A stretch of DNA of 64,000 bases from Fomitopsis serialis (taxonomy: Eukaryota > Basidiomycota > Agaricomycetes > Polyporales > Fomitopsidaceae): contig NW_025955023.1 in the NCBI RefSeq assembly GCF_022376445.1, forward strand, positions 1 to 64,000, written 5' to 3'. This document shows positions 11,311-22,549 of this stretch, piece after piece. The position numbers were made by a program, and so were the translations under genes. Below the pieces are notes generated by a model. It searched no databases and was not told the DNA's origin. It saw only the letters and a list, made by a program, of their open reading frames with translations. Each line of letters opens with the position of its first letter. Position 1 is the stretch's first letter.

Positions 11311-11433
11311 ATGCACGCTGAGATTCATGCTGCGAGGGTGAGACGTTTAATGCTCAGAACGTGAAAATGCCTTCCTCACCCATCCTCACCCCATCCTCAC
11401 CCTAAGGATTGGTCAAAAAGCCCCTATAATCGT

Positions 11434-14400
11434 ATGCACGCCCTCTGCAACGGGAATGATATACCTGTGAAGGTACCCTCCGATCTTTGCGAAAATCTCA
11501 CCGATAATCGTGTTGGCCATTCATGGCTCTCAACTGGCTCTTTCACCGACTCGTCACAGCCTTTGCTGAAGGTCCTCTTCGAACATCCGAGCTACTCGCT
11601 GGCGGACGTTGACGATTCTGGCACGTTCCGATGGCACTACGGTGGTCTGAGCGCTCTTCGCAAAGACCTCGCCGACCTGTCAGAGGAGCTCGCTGTTCTG
11701 TGTTTCATGACTCCTGCTCCCCCTCCTCGTGGCACTGAGTTTGTCGACACTCGCCTCAGCAATTCCCAGATTCCACGGAACATATACAAGAACTATGGAA
11801 CATGGTTCATCCACCAGCGCACCAAGACATCTGCACTCACGGAGTCCCTGTCATGGACACCCACGTTATGCCCAGAGCCCGTTGCAGAGTTGCTTGACTG
11901 GTACCTTCTTGTTGTCCGCCCCGTTGAGCGCACCATCTCGTATGTGCTCGAAGGGGAGGAGAGTTGGGCAGCACACAATGAGTTTGTCTGGATGGCCCAT
12001 GGCGAGCAGCTTAACTCTGAACAGTTTTCCAACATTCTCGAGCGCATCACCGACACATACATGGGCATAGGCCTATCACTCCAGTACTGGCGGCATATCG
12101 CTGTCTCGCTCATGCGCGAGTTCATTCCACCCTCCAACATGGCTGACAACTTTGGTGACAAGTCCATGAATCACAATACCAACATGGCTCGTCGTGTCTA
12201 TGCACGTGAGGTTGGACACCTCGCTTTCCTCACCACAGATGCCATGCTCGAGGCTCGCCGGTTCTGCGAACCTTGGCACAATGTTTTGGGACTTGGCAAG
12301 TTGCCTTGTCCTGTTGCCCTGCGTGTCTTGGACTACGGTACTGGTACTGGTGCGAATCCTGCGCCAAACATTCCCCTCGGTGCGGGTGTGGCAGGTCAGC
12401 CACCTGTTGACATTGCACAGCTTACTACTGTGATTTGCAGAACAGTCACATCCACAATGAATGCGAACTTTGCGACACTCCAGGTCCACCTCGAAGACCT
12501 CGTGCGTGCATCTGTTATGCAGGGACTTGCTGCCCAACAACACTCTTCCAATGCCCAATCTCATACCCCTCGTCCCAACCAGCTTCACCAACGGCAGACT
12601 GAGCGCCGCCACCAGAGCCTATCTTATACCCCTGAGCAACGTCATAGCCCCATCACCGAGGATCATTTCTTGGAGCCAATGGATATTGATGGGCTTCCTA
12701 ATCATCCAGTGGCTTCTACTTCCAATCTTGGTCCCATCGATTTCCACCACAACAACCTCCCTGGTACTTCGCATGAGCCGACCCAGCTTGTCGGAACCCC
12801 CATTGACGAGGTCCCTATGATCTCACATACCAATGCTCTGCGCGAGCTCAGGAAAGCTTTGAAGAATAATGCCGCAGAGTTCACTTCGGAGAGTCAGTAT
12901 CAGCTGATAGCCTATTCCCTCTCACGTGACCGCAACATCATTGGCGTACTGCCAACAGGTGGCGGGAAAAGTGCATGTTATGAAGTCCCAGCTATCATCC
13001 ATCCTGGACGACTCTCTATTGTCTTTGTGCCATTTGTTGCAGTGATCCATGACCAGCTACGGCGTGCAGCAGCCAGCGGTACCAAGGCGGCCAAATTTGT
13101 CGCAACAATTCCTCCTGCAGATGACTTGCAATTGTTGTTTGTATCATGGGAACATTGTGGACATGCAAGTCTTGTCAGGTCAGTCCAATATTCTATCCCA
13201 TCATGTGATGGTACTTATGTTTTATAATAGCTTTATGAACAAGGAGAAGACTCGTATCCATCGTGTTGTGGTCGACGAGGCACATCAGATCCTCACTTCG
13301 CACGAGTTCCGCCCACAGTTGAAGAACATTGACAAATTGCGGAAGATAGCGCTGCCCAAGATCTACCTCACAGCCACCCTTGTCCCAGATCACGAAAATG
13401 CCTTCATCCAGCATATAGGCCTGCAGCGCGATATGGTCAAAGTCATCCGTGCACAGACGGGCCGGAAGGAACTACGCTATCACAATGTTCACTGCAGATC
13501 CAAAGACGACATCGAGGCACTGGTGGTCAAGCTCACCTATGAGTGCTATCAAAGACAATTTGTCAAGCCGGACTCGCGGATCATCATCTTTTGCCACTCA
13601 GTTGCAAATGCCAACGCCATGGGCCCTTTGCTTGGCTGCCTGATATATCATTCAAAGCTATCACCTCAGGAGCGACATGACACTCAAGTTGCATGGACCA
13701 CAGGGGCCACAGCAGCGCACCGGTGCATTGCTGCGACCAGCTCATTTGTTCATGGAATAGATGCCCCTTTTGTTGATCTCATCATCTTTCTCAACACACC
13801 TCATGGCGCAGTCGATTTCGTACAGGCCGCAGCAAGGGGAGGCCGACGAGGCCGCCCATGCATGGTTGTACTTGTACACCACACCGAGATGCTCACTGTC
13901 AAGGCTCCTGACTACAGTCTTCACAAGGTCATGAATGACTACATGGTGAATAACACAAAATGCCGCAGGAGGATACTCTCTGCCGCTATGGATGGGGTCG
14001 AGAAGTGTTGCGATAGGGAGAATGGCGATGAACTCTGCGATGTCTGCAACCCAAACACAGAGATGACAAAACTGATCAAATGGTGCAGCAATGGAGGCGC
14101 ACCACATTTGTCAGCATGTCTCCAACACTTGCCAAACTCCCAAGGTCATCCAATCAATGTGGACGATGATGACGATGCCATGTATGATGGCATGGATGAT
14201 TCTCTTTTTCAACAAGTAGAGTTCACTCATGATCAGGTCAGCTATTCCCTCAGTTCAGTATGACATGTCTATTAATTTTGCATTATAGCCCATTGAAGTA
14301 CATCAGGATATGGTCAAGAAAGCTGGAGTCGAGATGAGTGCAGCAGGCGCACAAATTGACGACATATTGCGGCAGAAGCACTCCGCAGACTTGTCAAGAT

Positions 14401-14864
14401 ATCTCATCAAACTCAAGGGTCAATGTCCAGTCTGCTGGTCACTGAAGGGTATTGTTACACCCAAACATACCCCTTTGTTTGCAGGGTGTCGCAGTACCCT
14501 TAAAGTGCCATTTGTGGCAAATGGCATTGGCTGGCAGGAGTACAAACATGGATCCCAGCCACAGGACTCAAACATCAATTATTGCTATGGCTGTGGCGTG
14601 CCAATGGGCGATTTCATGCCTGAAGCTCATCGTTCCCATCCACCAGGGAAATCATGTCCTTGGTCTGACTTTATTGCAGTATCAACATGGAATGTATTCC
14701 ACACTCGAGAGCTGTGGGCTGCAGCAAAGGAAGCTTGTAATATTAAAAGAGTCAATACTCTGCAGGATTTCCAATTGTGGTGCAAAGTAGAGACTGATCG
14801 TTCTAGATTGTGTAATTCTCTTCACTTGTTCATATGGCTCTGTCAGCATTATGGTCTAGCCTAG
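11434..14864 (+). CDS. RecQ-family DNA helicase, telomere-linked (TLH) type
   Basis: Predicted ATP-dependent 3'-5' DNA helicase of superfamily 2. Three exons (11434-13178, 13231-14236, 14289-14864) joined by two 52-nt introns give one open frame of 1108 residues. Motif I GVLPTGGGKS lies near residue 505, DEAH in VVVDEAHQI near 595, motif III YLTATLVP near 626, IIIFCHS near 698 and the arginine-finger motif QAAARGGRRGR near 778. The C-terminal exon has paired cysteines (CPVC near 962, CYGCGVP near 1015) that could bind zinc. The N-terminal 350 residues contain RPVERTISYVLEG, LQYWRHIAVSLMRE and REVGHLAFLTTDAM, reminiscent of the recombinase-like region of fungal telomere-linked helicases. That assignment, and hence a subtelomeric setting, is inferred. 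Apparently intact. The ATG is the first in frame. Confidence 0.85.
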
Positions 14865-16190
14865 ATATCATGTATACTCAGCATTGTCCAAGTCCATTCA
14901 TACAATTGGCCATGAATTCATTGTTTGCAAAGCTCCCATAGCCATGCTATACTGCCCAGCTCTGTACATGATGGGTCTGTTATGAAGCCCCAAAAGCAGT
15001 GTTCATGACTCCATGTATGATGACAATAGCCCATCCAATATATGAGATAGCATAGTACAGAGCTGCTCAGTTCATTGACCTCTTACAGGTATACAGTAAT
15101 CCAATGAAGAACAGTACAAATTTATTATGCCTATACAGTACACTGCAGGACATCCACAAGACTGCATAGACAGCATGCTATGCTGACTGCAGCAATGGGA
15201 AGTACATTCAATTGGACATTAGTCAATTGAACTGCATTCAATCAAGCCCATTCAATTAAAGGACATACACTCAAAGTACACTGGGTCAAAGTACATCCAG
15301 TCGAAGTACAGACAATTGAAGGACATCCAATTGAATCCACTCAATCAAAGGACATTCACTCGAGGTACCTTCACTCGAAGTCCATTCAATCAAATTACAT
15401 ACAGTTGCAGTACGTACAGTCGAAGTAGACTAAGTCCGAAGTACACCGAGTCGAAGTACACTCACTCAAGATACATACAATTGAAGTACAGTTATGCACT
15501 CGTGCCGGCGGACACGTACATGAACGCACGGGGATAGACTAGATATGTACACATCAAAACAATGGGCATGGAGGGGCATTTGCTCGCGGGGGCACGCACG
15601 AACGGAATGGAAGACACGGCGAGCAGGGTGAACGGTGGAGTAAAGGGCGAGGAGACGAACAGACAGCAAAGCAGATAGACGGAAGCACGAGAGGAGGAGA
15701 GGAGAGCATCTCGCTCTTCCATCCATCCGCTCGCTATTCCGTCCATCCGCTCGCTAATCCATCCATACGCTGCGTCTTCCGTCTGCCCGCTCGACTGCCC
15801 GTCTCCTCGACCGCCGTCTTCTTGCCAGCCTGTCATCCAACCCGCATGGCTTCTCGCCCGTGCGTTCGCTCACCCGCCCGGCATCCGAGTCTCTCTACCT
15901 CTTGTTCGGTGGTGATGCTCGCCCTGTCGCCACGCATCGACGCGTCCCCCCCTACTCTCACACCATCATTGACTGGGCAGCTCGTCCGCCAGTCTTATGG
16001 TACGTCCGTCTTACCGTGCACTCGCCGTGCCATTTGCCAGGTCGCTTGTCCTCTCATCCTCTCGCGGTCTTGCCTACTCGTCGTCTATACCACTCGCCTC
16101 TCGCTACGTCATCCACCAGTCAGCCCGTCCTCGTACGGCCGCGGTAGGGCTGGATGGCGTTGACGTGGCAGAGCGGGCTGTTCGACACGA
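14865..16190. other. No supported gene; AT-richer then GC-rich spacer
   Basis: Downstream of the helicase gene the DNA is AT-richer and contains a short-period repeat (annotated separately). From about 15540 it turns GC-rich with recurrent CATCCGCTCGCT-like words near 15715-15770. No frame resembles a protein. Confidence 0.5.
15205..15490. repeat. Degenerate short-period tandem repeat
   Basis: Roughly twenty diverged copies of a 13-16-bp unit near TCAATTGAAGTACAT run across this segment (for example TCAAAGTACA, TCGAAGTACA and TTGAAGGACA). Confidence 0.7.
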
Positions 16191-17180
16191 GCAGACGACC
16201 CCGCTCTTGTGCGGGGTCATCTGACAGGCACTGCGCCTCCTCGGAGCACAGTGCGTGCGTCCGGGAGACGGTAGGAGGTAGGGGTGGGTGGCGAGACAGT
16301 AGAGGGCGGCGCGGCGACATAGGAGGGCTGTGGCAGCGCGAGGAGGCGGTGACGTGGCGGGGAGTGTCCAAGGACGACCCGTTGTTACGCGGGGTCGCCT
16401 GGCGTGTCCGGTAGGTCCTCGACGCGCATTGGACGCGTCCGAGAGACGGTAAGCCGACGGGGGCTGACTGCGAAGGCAGTGGCACACGAATAGACGACCC
16501 CGCTCTTCCGCGGGGTCGTCATGGGTGCGCGGGTCGACCTCGGCACGCGTATGGTGCGTCCGAGGGAAGTTGAGGGCGGCGAGGCGAGGTAGCGGGGCTG
16601 TCGTAGGGCGGCGCGGTAATGGGCAGCGCGAGGAGGCGGTGACGTGGCGGGGAGTGTCCAAGGACGACCCGTTGTTGCGCGGGGTCGCCTGGCGTGTCCG
16701 GTAGGTCCTCGACGCGCATTGGACGCGTCCGAGAGATCGTAGGCGGCGGGAACGGAATGGGGGCGAATGGACAGACGGCCCCGCTCCTGTGCGGGGACGC
16801 CCGTGGATCGAGGCACGGCCGCGCGTGCGTTTGAAGCGTGCGAGACGCGTGGCGAGCAGGCGGAGGGCGGTTGTACGCGGGGAGGGCGATGTGGTGATGG
16901 AGAAGGCGGGAGGATGCGAACAGACGGCCCCGCTGGCAAGCGGGGCCGTCTCGTGTGTGCCGTTCGTATTCGGTAGGCGGGTATCGCGTGCGGGACGCGT
17001 AGAGGGCGGGGGGCGATATAGCGGGTGTGTGGCAGATGGCGAGGGCGGTGACGCGGCGGGGGCCCCCTTGGCGAGGCCGGTGCTATGCGGGTGCGTCTGA
17101 CGTTCGGGGGACGTCGCCGGCACGCGTTTGGTGCGTCCGAGGCACCGTAGATGGTGCGCTGGGAGGCGAGTAGGGGAGTT
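16190..17180. repeat. GC-rich repeat block with CCCCGC...GCGGGG hairpins
   Basis: Hairpins of the form GACCCCGCTCTTGTGCGGGGTC recur near 16198, 16376, 16496, 16664, 16779 and 16927, embedded in partly conserved sequence. One duplicated segment near 16345-16440 and 16633-16740 is almost identical, including GGAGTGTCCAAGGACGACC. Long open frames on the minus strand are products of the GC-rich repeat. The block looks like a diverged relative of the repeat at 18160-19780. Confidence 0.7.
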
Positions 17181-18159
17181 GGGTGACTCACCTACTGGTG
17201 CCCTGTGTCGGCCGTTGTACCGCTCGGTCTCTGCTCTCCATTGTCGATGACGCGTGCCGGGACACGTCGTTGTGTCGTTCGTGTCGCTGTTGGCATTGGA
17301 GCACCGCGGGAGGAGGCTGGCACTGGAGACCCGCTGACCCTGGCGAGCTTGCCCTCGGTGGGCGACTGCCACATCCGCGGGGCGATGCGCGCGCGCAGCC
17401 CCAGGGTGGGCAACTCGGCGTCGGCGTCGGTGGTCGTAGTAGACAGGTGGAGAGGGTAGAGAGACGGTTCGGGCCCGTCTGCTGTCGAGCGCCCGTGTCG
17501 GGATTTTCCGCAGGAGCGCGCGCGAGTTCGAACGCCGGCCAACGCAAAAGAAGAAAAATGAAAATTAAGAAGCGTCGTAGTCCAACGAAGTATGGCACAG
17601 ACGTATTTAGGCTGAAGGCCGCCCCCTGGTATCAATGCGGGTATTCACCTTTGAATTGTTGGCGGGCTACCTTAGATCCCGTGGGAACACTAGTACCTGG
17701 CACAGGTTTCCCCAGCCTTAATTCATCCCGTGGGACGTTCAACCGTTGAGCCAAAGTGGCATTGCTAGAAAGGAAACGGAATAGAATATATACTATACAC
17801 TCGTTACGATTCCTTACTGAGTTCTTACTTACTCGTTACTTACTCGTTACTTATTCGCTGCTCGCTGTTTTTTCGTCACAGGTGTAGGGTGCGTGTTTTC
17901 GTCAATGTTGGTTTCTATTCAGTTGTAGCTACATGTACATATTTACTCCCCGATCGTAATGGTGGGGTTAAGTAAGTTACAAAGCCGGCGTGCGGAGGGG
18001 GCGTGCACGAGACGACGCCTGCGTCCGCGAGCAAACGGGGTCGTGTGCGCAGCGGGACCTGTGCGCGTCGCGTGCGAAGGCTCCGGATGGAGGCGAGGGC
18101 GATCGGGTATGGTAAGAAGTAAGTGGCGGGCTCGGCACCGAACCGCCCGCCATTCGAAT
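17181..18159. other. Spacer between GC-rich repeat blocks
   Basis: No gene is supported. A run of TACTCGTTACTTACTCGTTAC words lies near 17820-17865. The GC-rich repeat resumes gradually from about 17990. Confidence 0.45.
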
Positions 18160-19780
18160 GCAAGGCACCCGCGCTTGAGCGGGTGTTGGTGGAGCTGCAG
18201 GGCGTCCTGGGCCTGCGTTTGGCACAGGCGACGGGACTTGAGGGCGACAGGCGGCCGTGCGATGGTGGTATGAGGGCGCAGAGGCGACGTCGCCACTTAA
18301 TGGGCCGCCGCTCGCACGCAAGGCACTCCGCGCTTGTGCGGGGTGCTCGCGTGCTCTAGGCGCGTCGTGTGCCTGCGTTTGAGGAAGGCGGCGGGGCACA
18401 GAGGGCGTGGCGGCGGTACGAAGGCGGTAGGAGGGCGAGAAGCGGGGGGCGCCAATAAAGGGCCGCCGCTCGCAGGCAAGGCACCCCGCGCTTGTGCGGG
18501 GTGCTCGCGTGCTCTAGGCGCGTCGTGTGCCTGCGTTTGAGGAAGGCGGCGGGGCACAGAGGGCGTGGCGGCGGTACGAAGGCGGTAGGAGGGCGAGAAG
18601 CGGGGGCGCCAATTAAAGGGCCGCCGCTCGCAGGCAAGGCACCCCGCGCTTGTGCGGGGTGTCGGTGCAGGCCCAGGGCGTCCTGGGCTTGCGTTGGGGC
18701 GTCGGCGGGGCTTGGGAGTGGCTGGTGGTGGTAGGAGGGCGGTCCGAGGTCGGGGTGGCGGGCTGCGCACTGGACGGCCTGGCGTTGTCGAGGAAACGAC
18801 CCCGCGCTTGTGCGGGGTGTCGGTGCAGGCCCGGGGCGTCCTGGGCCTGCGTTTGGTGGCGTCGGCGGGGCTTGGGAGCGGCTGGTGGTGGTAGGAGGGC
18901 GGTCCGAGGTCGGGGGCGGGCTGCGCACTGGACGGCCTGGCGTGTCGAGGAACGGCCCCGCGCTTGTGCGGGGTGCCGGTGCAGGCCCAGGGCGTCCTGG
19001 CTGCGTTGGCGGCGTCGGCGGGGCTGAGAGCGGCTGGCGGTGGTAGGAGGGCGGTACGAGGTCGGGGTGGCGGGCTGCGCACTGGACGGCCTGGCGTTGT
19101 CGAGGAAACGGCCCCGCGCTTGTGCGGGGTGTCGGTGCAGGCCCAGGGCGTCCTGGGCCTGCGTTTGGTGGCGTCGGCGGGGCTTGGGAGCGGCTGGCGG
19201 TGGTAGGAGGGCGGTACGAGGTCGGGGTGGCGGGCTGCGCACTGGACGGCCTGGCGTTGTCGAGGAAACGACCCCGCGCTTGTGCGGGGGTCGGTGCAGG
19301 CCCGGGGCGTCCTGGGCCTGCGTTTGGTGGCGTCGGCGGGGCTTGGGAGCGGCTGGTGGTGGTAGGAGGGCGGTCCGAGGTCGGGGTGGCGGGCTGCGCA
19401 CTGGACGGCCTGGCGTTGTCGAGGAAACGACCCCGCGCTTGTGCGGGGTGTCGGTGCAGGCCCAGGGCGTCCTGGGCCTGCGTTTGGTGGCGTCGGCGGG
19501 GCTTGGGAGCGGCTGGTGGTGGTAGGAGGGCGGTCGAGGTCGGGGTGGCGGGCTGCGCACTGGACGGCCTGGCGTTGTCGAGGAAACGACCCCGCGCTTG
19601 TGCGGGGCGTCGGTGCAGGCCCGGGGCGTCCTTGGCTCGGTTTGGCGGCGTCGGCGGGGCTTGGGAATGACGGGCGAGGGTAGGAGCGCGGTAGGAGCGC
19701 GCGGTGGTGGGCTGGGTATTGGAGGGCCTGTCGCTGTCGAATGAACCACCCCGCGCTTGTGCGGAGTGTCAGAACAGGGC
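18160..19780. repeat. GC-rich satellite, period about 158-160 bp
   Basis: About eleven units, each with a CCCCGCGCTTGTGCGGGG hairpin. Hairpins fall near 18167, 18326, 18479, 18639, 18798, 18955, 19113, 19271, 19430, 19587 and 19748, a very even spacing. The units at about 18640-19740 are highly similar and also contain a second inverted repeat (GCCCAGGGCGTCCTGGGC). The earlier units form a different variant (GGCCGCCGCTCGCAGGCAAG). Frames of 500 codons or more on the minus strand simply read through the repeat and are not considered genes. Confidence 0.85.
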
Positions 19781-20438
19781 CGAGGGGTGCCGGGCTTGCG
19801 TTTGATGCTGCGGGTTGCACGCGCAGGCGACGGAGGGAGGAAGGAAGGGTAGGGGCAGACGAGGAGGTAGGGGTTACTCACCTCGAATCCTAACGGTATT
19901 GCCTGCCGTTCACCTCCGCATTTGCCTCTCCACGTCACTACCGGGGACTCCCTCGACGCGCCGCGCACTTGATCGCGCCGCGCGTTGGCCTGGACGAGTG
20001 CGTTGCTCGTCGTCGTAGGCCATCGGACTTGGTGTGGCTGGTGCGCCTTGCTGGCCGGCTGTCCCGCTCGTTCTTGGCGGAATATGTCTGGTCCGTGCGC
20101 GCGGCCGTAGGGCGTGCATGAGAGACGAGGTCGGAGGCGGTGGAGGGTCGGGGAGGCTGGTGGAGGACCAGGGCAGTGGCAGGTGAGGGAGAGTGGCGAG
20201 GCGCGAAGCGTCGAGCGCCCGCGTCGGGAGTTGCCGACTCGGGCGTTCAACGGTGCGAGCGCGTCGTCCTTCCTTCGTTTCTCGCCATTTCTTCCCTCGC
20301 CATTTCGAACGCTTCGCTTTAATCACTGCCGCCACTCTTGTCGACGTCGTCTCGGTCCAGCACAGGCAATTTCTGTGCAAGGTAAGTAACATCCACAGCT
20401 TCTTGCATCGAGTTTTCTAATGCACAATTTCTTCGCAG

Positions 20439-22281
20439 ATGGCTCGCACCCCCAACCGACGCATACAGGATTCGGATGACGACATGGACCCGGCGAGCCT
20501 ACGCGCCCCCGGCTGGACGACGCTGCGTGAACGTGCGGCGCATGAGGACGAGGATGCGGTCGATATCCAACCTGCCGCTCGCCCGAAACCACGCCGCCTG
20601 TTGAAGGGTGCCGAGCGCGTAGACAAGGTATTTAACGCGATCTCAGGCAATACTAACGAGCTGACTACTTACAGCCCACTGCCGCCGACATGTCGGCAGT
20701 TCAGAGAGCCATGCGGGCTACTGCAAGGTCCGCGAGGGGTGCGATAAGGGGCGATAGTGAGCTCGACGACGAGCCTGGAGCAGTACCAAAGGTAAGAGAT
20801 CGAGAGCTGCGATGGACGCGTCTCGTGCTAATAAAAGCACGTTTGTAGGTGACAAGTACCACGGCGCCTGCTACGAGAGTCCCGACGCCGGCTACGAATA
20901 CCACGGCGCCGGCTACGAGGACCGGCGCGGCGGCTGCGAAGACCACCGCACCTGCTAGGAAGACCACCGCGGCGGCTGCGAAGACCGCCAAACCAGCCAA
21001 GAGGACCACCGCAGCGCCTGCGAAGAGCGCTACCAAGAGGACCACCGCTCCGCCTGCGAAGACGAGCGCGGCGCCTGCGAAGACGAGCGCGGCGCCTGCG
21101 AAGACGAGCGTGTCGGCGGCGAGGACCAGCACGTCGGCCGCGTGGGCTGCGCCAGTCGGCGCAATGAAGCGCCCCCGTCTGTACACGTTGCAGCATCCTG
21201 TAAGTAAATGATTAGTACGTAGATCTACCGAGTGTTCTAACCTAAGTCTTACAGGACAGTGAATCGGACGAAGGCGATGATGCCCCGTACAAGGAGCTCA
21301 ACGAGCCCATTTCAATCGATCCACAGGGACTGCTGATGACTCCGATGCGTACGCGCCATGTAGGTGATGTCGTACCGATTTCATTTCTGTGTTTGCTGAT
21401 GCTGCCTATACAGAATGCGCGTGCAGATGGCCGCGCCGAGAGGCACCTCGAAGCGCACAACACCTTCCAAGTGGACCGCAGCGCAGAACGCAAGGCTGAG
21501 GAGGAGGAAGAGCGTCGAAGGGTTGCTGCTGCGAAGGGTGAACTGACGAAGGCGAAGGCCAACGAGATGAACGACACCATCCCGAAGGTGTTCCGCTGGA
21601 CGGGCAAGGTTCACTGGTGCTATTTCAAGGCATGCGGAGTTGGTATGTATTTCTATTTGGTATGTTCCGACACAGAAACTGATGTCTTTGTATGCAGGTA
21701 ACAAGTTGATCAGGGATGGTGACCTCGTCCTTGCACGTATCATGGCAGGTGTCTTTGTCCCGGTGAGTAATACCTGTGATCTCTTCTGTTGTGTTCCTAA
21801 GCCATACATGCAGGGCAAGGGGACTGGTTCACATCGTGTCTTCACTCACTGGGAGTGTGTCACGGAGGGTGCGCGGTTGCGCTTCCAGATGGAAGCAACA
21901 CACCGCGGTCGTGACGTGAAAAAGGTGAATCCTGCTAAGCTCGAGATCACACCTCATCTTTCCCGTTCCGACATCGACATGATCAAGAAGGACGTTGCAA
22001 AGGCAAACGGTCGTGAGGGTGAGGTAGTTGGAGTGTCGGAGGAGCAGGCGAGGCACAACCGGAAGCTAAGGCGTATCAGGCATGACGCTTACCGTGCAGA
22101 GGCTAAAGGTGGGAAGAGTATCGAGAAGAGTGAGCGGATGTTTGAGCGCCTCGCAAAGGAGGCTGCAGCTATGCTTCCACACAATGCTGCAGCTTCTTCG
22201 AGCACTGCACCACCACCTCATAAGCGTCGTCGCATTGATGGTGGTGACTCAGACTCGAGTCTGTCTTCTGTGCCAGAGTGA
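20439..22281 (+). CDS. Unrecognised nuclear-type protein with H1-like tract and PARP-zinc-finger-like region
   Basis: Family not recognised with certainty. About seven exons are supported by GT/AG boundaries and frame: 20439-20627 (MARTPNRRIQDSDDDMDPAS), a short second exon ending EPGAVPK, a Lys/Ala/Pro/Thr-rich exon (about 20849-21200, repeats such as AAPAKTSAAPAKTS), then exons containing NEPISIDPQGLL, KVFRWTGKVHWCYFKACG, a short exon with RDGDLVLARIMAG, and a last exon with RVFTHWECVT. The basic tract resembles the tail of linker histone H1. The order W..C-x4-C, DGDL, H-x2-C resembles a single PARP-type zinc finger, although the first cysteine pair is unusual. The C-terminus has a basic PHKRRRIDGG followed by a serine/acidic end. 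A chromatin role is inferred. The gene lies directly between two satellite blocks. Confidence 0.6.
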
Positions 22282-22549
22282 TTGTATATGCCTTGTTTTC
22301 TCCTTCTCTCCCTAAACCCAAAAAAACACTTACATTCTTATAATTCTACCTTCTACTTGTATATACTTGGAGTTGTTACTGCCCATCGTAATTAGCGTCC
22401 CACAGTGCTCATGTGCTTCCACTCATTCTCTATCTGTCTTGGCTCCATACTAGCATTATAATGAAATACTCGCTTATAATAACTGGCCTTGCTGATGTGG
22501 TACATCATATCATCCGGTGAATGTTCTGTTGGGCTGGCATGGCAAGTTT

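Noticed and set aside
16104..17372. A 422-codon minus-strand frame rich in Arg, Pro, Ser and Thr
   Set aside because: Composition is explained by the GC-rich hairpin repeats; no motif or splice structure.
18297..20250. Open frames of over 500 codons on the minus strand with RPRTPRACTDTPHKRG repeats
   Set aside because: They come from the GC-rich 158-160-bp satellite, which lacks stops in several frames on both strands.
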